Positions 56,634 to 64,000 of a stretch of DNA of 64,000 nucleotides are shown one piece after another. The notes under the pieces are model-generated. The model was not told the origin of the DNA. It made no database searches and worked only from the letters and a program-made list of their open reading frames with translations. The first letter of the stretch is position 1; every line of letters starts with the position of its first letter. This DNA is from Linanthus parryae (taxonomy: Eukaryota; Streptophyta; Magnoliopsida; Ericales; Polemoniaceae): assembly GCA_023055425.1 (NCBI GenBank), contig JALGPY010000003.1, positions 67,068,991 to 67,132,990 on the forward strand, given 5' to 3'. The position numbers and the translations under genes are program-made.

Positions 56634-58276
56634 TGACGCGCGATTACTACGCGTTGCTACGCAAGTATACGGTCAAGTAATAAAGTGGAGTATTTTGGAC
56701 TCCGAGTTATCAAACCCAGGGGAAGGTGTTTACTATATACTCTAGATTATCAATTAAACTTAATTTACCTAAGTAACCGGTAAAATGATTGTAGTTTAAG
56801 TGTAGTCACCCTCAAACAAGTGACTAGAAATAGCAATGAAATAACGCAAAGAAAATGATTTGATAGAAATCAGAGGAGAGAAATCTAGGCAATCTATAGA
56901 TCACCTAGGGTAGTTTTGACAATTCTGGATTCCATGTTCTAACCCGATGACTCTTAGCAACCTATGCTGGGTAATGGCGTTGACAATCACCTATCGGTCT
57001 CATGTCGTTCTACACTAAGGTAACGATTTGTCCCTCTCAGGCCAAGTATACTACCTACGTGTTCTAGCAGGCTAACAATATTGCAAGGAATAATGTCCTC
57101 TCAGACAACCATTCACTAACAACTCATCACTTCCTACTGAATTTACCGTCATCTAGCCATTCCTATCCAACTAACCTCGTCAATTAGGAATGATCTTGTT
57201 TACTCATCCCAACTAGGGTAGAGTTGTTTTCACACACTCACTAGTTACATAGTAATTTCGGGTCATGACTCCTACGTTACTAAGAATTAAGTACAATAAA
57301 CAAGATAATTAGGCTACCAATATCATCATTAAGCCTAGTTCATGAGTTAATGGAGAAATAGACAATCCACATCACACATGTTAGCCCTAACTTGTCAAGG
57401 AAATAACTCAACATGATGAAAACCAAAACAATCTCCATTAAACCATAATCCTAGCATGAAAGATCATCCAAAATCCAGAAAATATCATCAAAGCATAAAC
57501 CCTAGGCTCTCCATAGATGCCTAGGTATGAGTTTAGCTACTCATAACACAAGTTAACATGGTTCTTGAATAGTTCATACAAGAAAGTAGAGAGAAAAATA
57601 GATCAAACGCTAAAATAGTGAAGATTGGCGCGATTCGGGCTCTCCTCCTTTCTTGAGATCGTTCCCAATGAAGTATCCTTGCTCTCCTCCTTCTTCTTGG
57701 CTCTCTGGATGCGTGATTGATGCTTATTCCCGTCCCTAGGTCGTTCTTGAATCATAACCCGCAGAAGTCTTCAGTAATTGCATAAAAGCCCCCTGAAATA
57801 TGCTCCTGACTTCAAAACGCGATATCTTCTTCGTTCAAACTCGGATTTAGCTCTGTGACCTATTGATGGAAAGCTCTCTGAGTCTACTTTCATATGGCAC
57901 TGGTATCACCCCCAAATGAGTTGTAGAACTCCGGATATCATCAAAATAGTGCAGAATGGTCATCCAAGCTCCTCCAATTCGGCTTCTCTTGACTCCACTT
58001 GAGCTCCTCTTTATTTCTGAAGTTCGTTCCATGCCTCCTATCAACCGATTAGCATCCGTCCCTGCCAAAACAACATGAACAAAAATACCTAGCGATTATA
58101 TTTGACAAATAACAATAAAATATGCATGAAAAACGCCTGGACTAACAATATAGCACATGGTAGCAACAAGTGATAAAACGACCTAGAATCTCTAACATTT
58201 GCCTCAAAACACTCTCCAAATACACATAATCATGTAGTAAATGCTAAATAATTATAGCCCCTAAAAGGTGCTATCA
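56634..58276 (-). repeat. Element F 3' LTR (about 1643 bp)
   Basis: The inner end TGATAGCACC (minus strand) follows directly after a GTGTGGGGGAGTT polypurine tract. The outer end GCGCGTCA abuts B coding sequence. Near the outer end it shares TACGGT and AAGTAATAAAGTG with the G LTR. The partner LTR is outside the window, so limits rest on these signals. No coding potential. Confidence 0.65.
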
Positions 58277-58293
58277 AACTCCCCCACACTTAC
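58277..58293 (-). other. Element F polypurine tract
   Basis: The minus strand reads GTAAGTGTGGGGGAGTT directly before TGATAGC. A similar purine tract (AAGTTTGGGGGAGTTTT) recurs at 59640-59656, about 1.35 kb upstream. Confidence 0.65.
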
Positions 58294-59915
58294 TCTCTTG
58301 CTCGTCCCGAGCAACAATGAAGCACAAAACCCCCACACTTGAGACATTGCATACATACCCAAAAACCAAACCAAATGCTTACCCCACCACTTTGCATACT
58401 TAACTTTCCGCTAGCCAACACGACTCACGACTCAATACACAAAGACATGACTATGCAACTACATGATATGTACAATGCAACTCAAGTATGTACAATGCAA
58501 CGAATTAAAGTACATATTTTTTTTTCTTTTTAGTAGAGATTGGGCATCCTCTCCATCATTAACCGAAAATCATCAAATCCTCACTAGCTCACTTTGAAAT
58601 TTCACAACACATAGTAGGAAATAAGATATGGTGATCCTATGCACAAACTCACTAAGGCGTCCCAAACTTCCACCAAATCATACCAAGATACGCCACGTCT
58701 TTTTATTCAAAGCGTCTAGGCATTTCAAGTTCCTAAGTGGTCTTCCTTCCCCAAGTCATTTGAGGTTTTCAGACCCTCTTAGCCGTTATTGCTTTGAATG
58801 CAAATTGTCCCATTGTTGTGAGACACAACTCCTATGTAATACGGCTTGACTTTAGTTTCCCTCTTAAGCTCTACGTTGGATTGAATCCAAATTTTCCGCG
58901 CACACGGAAGCACATTATGTTGTTTCTCCTTTAAGCACACTTTTCTTTTAAATTTTCATTTTTTTTTCATTTCCTCCTCTGTTTTTACAACCGTGCAATA
59001 GAGCATAAGAGTGTGGGCTTTTTAGGATTTTCTCTTAGAATCACCTTAAGGGATGGTGGTGTATACTCCCCAACTTCACTTAGGCTAGAGCAGCATACCA
59101 CATGGAACCGACTCTACACGAAGGTCCACCCCAGATTCTAAGAGTCCACAAGTTTCCACTGGAAACGGAATAATCGACCACTCAAACACTCAATCCTCCT
59201 AGCACAATAAAGGAATCAAAAGTATGCCTGTAATCTACCTTCACTTTTCCATAGATACCCGTGACACCCTTTCGTGAGACTTGTGCACAAAATACTAGAT
59301 TTAAAGTCTCCCCACTACGGTGTTTCCTACTCTCATGAGCCCTTTCATTGGATTCTCTTCGGTTTCTAGGTCCTAAGTTGCCCTGTCTAAAAAAATTCAA
59401 TTTTTAGGATTTTCCTATATTTTGTTCTATTTGTTTTTTAGACACTATATGTAACTGGCCAACTCGATTAACCACAAAATAAGGTTGGTGGACTCAATAA
59501 ATAAAAGTGCAACAATATATACACAATGCAAATATTTAAACGTGCACATGCAATCCTATGGACCAACTCTACATGCATAACAGACTCACTAAACCACATG
59601 TAACAAGGCTATGCAATGGCTAACTAGCGGATAGCTAAAACTCCCCCAAACTTAAGCGCTTCGTTGTCCTCACCGAAAAATAGAGTGAAATCAAGAGGAC
59701 TCGGCTGCTCAAGCGTAGGGCTGGTGGGTCTAGTCGGAGTGAGTCCTCCCTTCGCCCTCATCTCGGACGTCGGGACTCGACTCTGGGTACACATCGGACT
59801 GGGAATGGAACAAACCATCGTAGGTATGTGGATGCTGCAACTGGACATTGGCCACAACCAAGTCCCGAATCCATCCACCTTGCTGGGCACAGTCATAGCT
59901 AAGGGAATCCATCCC
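58294..59915 (-). other. Element F non-coding region downstream of ORF2
   Basis: No credible reading frame. It contains further CCCCCACACTT (58327-58340) and CCCCCAAACTT (59643) tracts. Athila-like elements typically have such repeated purine tracts after their last ORF. Confidence 0.55.
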
Positions 59916-61160
59916 TCAGCCCAAATGGCGCTGGCTACTACGGATGTGCTCAAAATGTCTCCTTTCCCTAGCTCTATCCTCATCAGCTTGGAGTCTCTGA
60001 GACTCCATCATATGCATGAGCGTCTCAAGTTGTCGCTCCATGTTGGAGCTCGAGCTACTCGCATGGTCTCCTCTAGGGTGTGTGGGTTCAACAGGTATTT
60101 GGTTCTTGAGGGGGTTGGGTATTCTCTCCAAAAGACATGCTGCATCCTTCCTCTTCTTGTCTCTAGAGATATCGTCATACTCTAGACCACTCAAATTAGC
60201 CTTAGCATCGCGTGCTAGCTTTAGGAGCAAACAAGTGTGCCTGGGAGATCTACGGTTATAGCGGTCAGTCCTCTCCATAAGAAATCGATAAATGAAGTAC
60301 GGGACATTGATACACTTCCCCATCCACAAACAGTAAGCCATGGTGCAAAGCTGGAAGGAGTACGTGGGATTAGGAGAAACTCCATAAACCCAGTTCTCAA
60401 GAAACTCACACAACCACCTCGCACGTGGGAGCACAAGTTTCCTAGAAACGGACCACTCAGGTAAAGTGGGTCTCTCAATTCATCCCGCTCTAGGCACCCC
60501 CTCAAAACAAAAGGCACTAATTACTTCAACAGCATCCACCCTCCTAATGGTCTCATGGTAGGCGCAAATCTCATTCTTTAGAGGTTTGAATTTTAGGGCA
60601 GCCGCTATAGTCTCGGGCGTGATGACTATATAGGTGCCCCGGCAATACACATGCCTCTGATCCTCACCCTCTCCCTCGTTATAGAAACGAGCATTTACCA
60701 GAATCCCCCTAGAAAGAGCAGAGCTAGACTTCTTACAAATTTTAAACCACATATCTAGCCTCTCATTCTTGAAGAGATCCTGAAGCTGTTTTGGCATTTT
60801 ATCGCTTTGCGGGAAGGGTTTTTCAGGAGTCCCTACCCTCTTCAGGAATGGGTCAGTGCGATATTCCTTATGGGCATTCGCATTAACAAACCTGAAGCTG
60901 CAGAATTTGGTACTGCAGATAGCGCCGAGGGCAACATCTTTTTCAACCCTACCTCTCGTCCCAATCTTAGTAAGTGCGGGCATAACTAAGGTCAACTCAT
61001 AACGAATTGGAGACGGAGGCACCTGACGACGGTTGCCAGAGCCGTCTCCCTCGTTTACATTCTCCTCCTCACTCAAAACTACATCTTCCTCAGGATTGAA
61101 GATGGGGTGATCATAAACAACTATACCCCGTCTCCTCTTAGCACTCTTCGATGTAGACAT
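59916..61160 (-). pseudogene. Element F ORF2, resembles putative plant transposon protein family
   Basis: The ATG at 61160 (MSTSKSAKRRRGIVVYDHPI) opens a 414-residue frame interrupted by one TGA near 60480 and otherwise in one phase. It has a basic nuclear-localisation-like start, an acidic segment (PEEDVVLSEEENVNEGDGS), and a central domain (ILVNARFYNEGEGEDQRHVY, GTYIVITPETIAAALKF). After the TGA comes WLCEFLENWVYGVSPNPTYS followed by YCLWMGKCINVPYFIYRFL, the pattern I associate with the PF20167-type domain. The C-terminus is charged and helical (MERQLETLMHMMESQRLQAD). In Athila-like elements a non-pol ORF occupies this env-like place. Function unknown. Confidence 0.65.
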
Positions 61161-62548
61161 AATGATTGAGAAAATAAAAGACGAGTGCACGTGAGGTTTA
61201 GAGTGAACTAACCAAGTAACCCAATCCAAGTATGAGCAAGTAACAATTGAAATTCAAATTAATCCCTACGAGTGCTTAAGCAAGGAATTAAAGCGAGAGA
61301 AAGAATTCGGTACCTACGGTCCCGGAGTACCGTTCTTACGGGACCGGTTTTGCAAAAATTGGTGAAGAAAAGACCAATTTTTCGAAAACTTGAGCAAGTT
61401 GAAGTGAAGCTACCTCCTTGTGCTCCTCGGTGTCCCCGTCGAAAGTCTCTTCTTGAGCTAAGACCGAATCCCCCTCCAAGTTGATGAATAGGAGAATTTT
61501 TGTTCTTGGAGCTCCTCCTCTTTAATTTCCCCCACACCCAAAAAAAGCCCTATCTTTCAAAATCTCAAGAGTTAATGTTGTTGTTGGGTTTGCAAGGAGC
61601 AAAACCCAACAAATATTTTTGAATTTGGTTGAGTTTTGAAAATTTTGGGTGTATGGAAGTATGGGTGTTCTTGAAGGTTTGGGAGGAAGAAGATGAAGAA
61701 AAGAGAGGTTTGATCCAAATTAGGGGTGTTTTTACCCTTTATGGCAGAATATACCTTTTAACAATCAAGAAATTACAAAAAACACCCAAAAATTCGGACA
61801 AACCACCCGATTTCGGCCCCCATTTCGGCCCGAAATGGGGCCGAAATCACTGTAGCAATCACAAGCATAAGGCCATTTTTATTTCGGGCCCGAAATCAGC
61901 GCATTTCGGCCCCATTTTAGCTCGAAATGGGGGCCAAAATACACTGCTTTTCGCCCGTTTTGTTTTTGCTCTATCTCCTTCATCCGGTACCAGATTCGCG
62001 CGATTCTTGAACCGTTGGACTCCATATTCGACGAGGAATCCCTTTTTGACCGAAAATTCCCAAATCCGGGGATTTTCTTGTTTCTTACCAAAATTCTTCT
62101 CGTTGTCCAAGAATCTCACCTCCTCAAGCTCTTTAACTTTCTCCACTCCGGATTCCGATGTGTGCAACGCCGATACTCCAACTTGCTACCGTGATCCTCA
62201 TGACTCATTTGCTACTCCTCGCCCTCGAGTAGATTCTTTATCAAGTTCCTTGTTCCCGGTAAGCTCGTTTTTCCTCGTTTTGCGTGCAAATGGTGCACAT
62301 ACATCAAGAATGGGAATCCGGAGGGTCTTTGGTGCCTGTGTCTTGCACACTCATTGAAAATATTAAATCTCTCTCTCTCTCACCCCTCATAAATCAAGTA
62401 TGACTACATAAAAAAACAGAATACGAAAAACAAATACGACTACCTAAATTGGGTTGCCTCCCACTCAGCGGTTGTAATTTAAGGTCGACAGCCCGACCTA
62501 GTTACTTCATAGCCCCTACACAGGTGGCTTGGCACCCCGTGCAATCTC
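61161..62548 (-). other. Element F spacer between ORF2 and protease
   Basis: Non-coding. It contains a patch at about 61813-61935 with alternating CCCCATTTCGGCCCGAAATGG-like inverted and direct repeats that could form strong hairpins, a CT microsatellite near 62371-62381, and the piece (61401-61509) also found at 7320-7429. A pol gene would be expected here in a complete element. Confidence 0.6.
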
Positions 62549-63996
62549 TTACAGATTCCTCTGTTGGATCCTCAACAAAACACGATGAACTTTGTCTTTT
62601 GGAATTGGTGGCTCATCACGAACCACCTCAAAACTCTTGTGCACTGCTTGCACGGCCACTGGCATCTGTGTCTTCTCTTGAGGCTGCTGTGGAGTCATCT
62701 TAGAAACCCGAAATGTCTCCCACGCATTATTGATCCTCATGATCAATTTCCGTTCTCAACATCAATGAGAGTCCGACCGGTAGCCAGAAAGGGCCTACCC
62801 AGGATGATCGGAACATCTCCCACAGGCATCTCAAGAATAACAAAATCTGCAGGGATAATAGAATTCCCTACCTTTACCAACACGTCTTCCACCACACCGA
62901 AGGCTCTCTTGCAAGACTTGTCCGCAAACTGAAGGTTGATCCATGTGGAACGAGCTTCTACTCCCAGCTTCTGAAAGACTGAAAGTGGCATTAAATTAAC
63001 ACTAGCCCCCAAATCACATAGGGCCTTCCCTGTGTAAGCTCCTCCCAAGTTAGCTTCTATCACAAAGCTTCCCGGATCCTTCTGTTTCTGAGGCAAACCA
63101 TGCATCACACATGAGCTCACCTGCTCAGTCAAGTCTACAGTCTCAAAGTCCGGCACCGCCCTCTTTCCTGAAATTGCATCCTTCATATATTTTGCATATT
63201 TAGGCATCATCTTGACTGCCTCAATCAACGGAACATTGATATGCAACTTCGAGAAAATCGATAAGAATCTCTTGTACTCCTCAGAGTCATCTTTATTCTT
63301 TCTTTCCTTAAGCGGATATGGGAGATTCTTAGATAGAGAGGGTGATGGTGGTGTTACCTCATCATCAACATGCTGATTCACACCCTTTGATTGGGGGATC
63401 ATGACAAGGGTCTTGTCAAAGACCTCATGCTCCCTACCTTTCTATGCTACAGCTCTGGCGTGGCTCGGATATGGGGGATCATCAAGAACAATCCCGCTAC
63501 GAGTGGTGATGGCGTTCACCTGGCGCACATTCTCCGTGTCAGATGGCAAGGACCCTGGGGCTCTAGTGGAGAGCTGAGTAGCAATCTGTCCTACCTGCAC
63601 TTCCAGGTTACGAAGTGAGGTCTTGGTGATAAGCAAATCTTCAGTCAGTGTCTCCACCTGAGACGTGAAAGTGTTCACATTCTTGCCCATCTAATACTTC
63701 ATGTTCTTGAGATCTGTCATCTCAGCATTCTGCCCTGCAGCTGGGTGTGGTGGTGGCGCCTGAACAGCTGGCCTGTGCTGAAATCCGGGTGCATATGAAG
63801 CTCCAGCCTGATCTCCATACCTGAATCCTGGATGATCTCTAGTCCCTGGCATGTAGTTCCCCTGATTTAAGTTGCGCTGTCCCTGTGCCCCCACGTAGCT
63901 AACATCCTCATTAGCAGCTTGAGTCAAAGCTGCATCAAAATCTGGCTCCTCCACTACAGACACAGTCTTCTTATCTTGGTACACATGCTTTGCCAT
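62549..63996 (-). pseudogene. Element F gag C-terminus and protease
   Basis: One minus-strand phase from the edge to 62743 has two TAG stops (63691-63693 and 63442-63444). Gag C-terminus: GFRYGDQAGASYAPGFQHRP, LEVQVGQIATQLSTRAPGSL and VNAITTRSGIVLDDPPYP. Protease: KLHINVPLIEAVKMMPKYAK, VMHGLPQKQKDPGSF, ALCDLGASVNLMPLSVFQKL and VPIILGRPFLATGRTLIDVE. The active site is DLG, as in G. A shifted tail (MRINNAWETFRVSKM) runs to a stop at 62549. There is no RT after it. Confidence 0.82.
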
Positions 63997-64000
63997 AACT

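Larger units (their letters stand above)
56634..64000 (-). mobile_element. Element F: Athila-like gypsy without visible RT/integrase, runs off the edge
   Basis: A minus-strand element inserted in B. Sense order from the right edge: gag C-terminus and protease (62743-63996), 1.4 kb non-coding, ORF2 (59916-61160), non-coding with GGGGGAGTTT tracts, polypurine tract, 3' LTR (56634-58276). No RT, RNase H or integrase is present between protease and LTR. Either pol was deleted or this family is non-autonomous. Confidence 0.75.

Overview
The window is plant nuclear DNA made almost entirely of nested LTR retrotransposons. I recognise no host protein-coding gene, tRNA gene or rRNA gene. The support for a plant is direct: Ty1/copia and Ty3/gypsy elements of plant type, primer-binding sites that pair with plant initiator-Met and Trp tRNAs, a TRIM, a Mutator-like terminal-inverted-repeat element, and a plant mobile domain (PMD) protein gene. 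I cannot name the species. This looks like pericentromeric or other repeat-rich intergenic sequence.

Left half (1-25174). A decayed Athila-like gypsy element on the minus strand (element G: 5' LTR about 23842-25174, gag remains 22293-23745, protease remains 584-1327) was split by a Tekay-like chromovirus (element E, 1333-22287, minus strand, perfect 5-bp target duplication AGTAA). E has about 2.3 kb LTRs, an initiator-Met primer site, gag, protease, RNase H, integrase, a chromodomain, and an extra leader ORF between primer site and gag. The middle of E is replaced by a mosaic at 5752-15903: an LTR plus truncated gag of a Tat-type element (A), a 110-bp scrap of an F-like element, and a complete copia element (D1) with an intact 1316-codon gag-pol. 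D1 has no matching target duplication and E lacks its reverse transcriptase core, so this block looks like the product of a recombination deletion.

Middle (25175-28288). Mostly non-coding. It holds a 1.58 kb Mutator-like TIR element (25579-27156), which itself contains a complete 469-bp TRIM with a perfect CGCCG duplication.

Right half (28289-64000). A degenerate Tat-type gypsy element on the plus strand (B) starts at 28289. It is split inside its protease gene by a related Tat element on the minus strand (C, 31045-54294, duplication ATGGG), and cut again at 56633 by an Athila-like element F that runs off the right edge. C carries gag, protease, RT, RNase H and integrase on the minus strand. 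On its plus strand, between integrase and 3' LTR, it carries an antisense gene with six coding exons whose N-terminus is a plant mobile domain. That gene is interrupted in exon 1 by a young copia element (D2, 33650-42155, duplication TTTAT). F has gag-protease and a second ORF resembling the putative plant transposon protein family, but no visible reverse transcriptase or integrase.

Insertion order read from the nesting: G before E before the A/F-like/D1 block on the left; B before C before D2, and B before F, on the right. The most interesting biology is the spliced antisense PMD gene in C. Its introns lie on the strand opposite the genomic RNA, so retrotransposition would not remove them. 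Next come a stop codon conserved between protease and RT in both B and C, a duplicated integrase zinc-finger module in C, and an acidic-repeat leader ORF in E.
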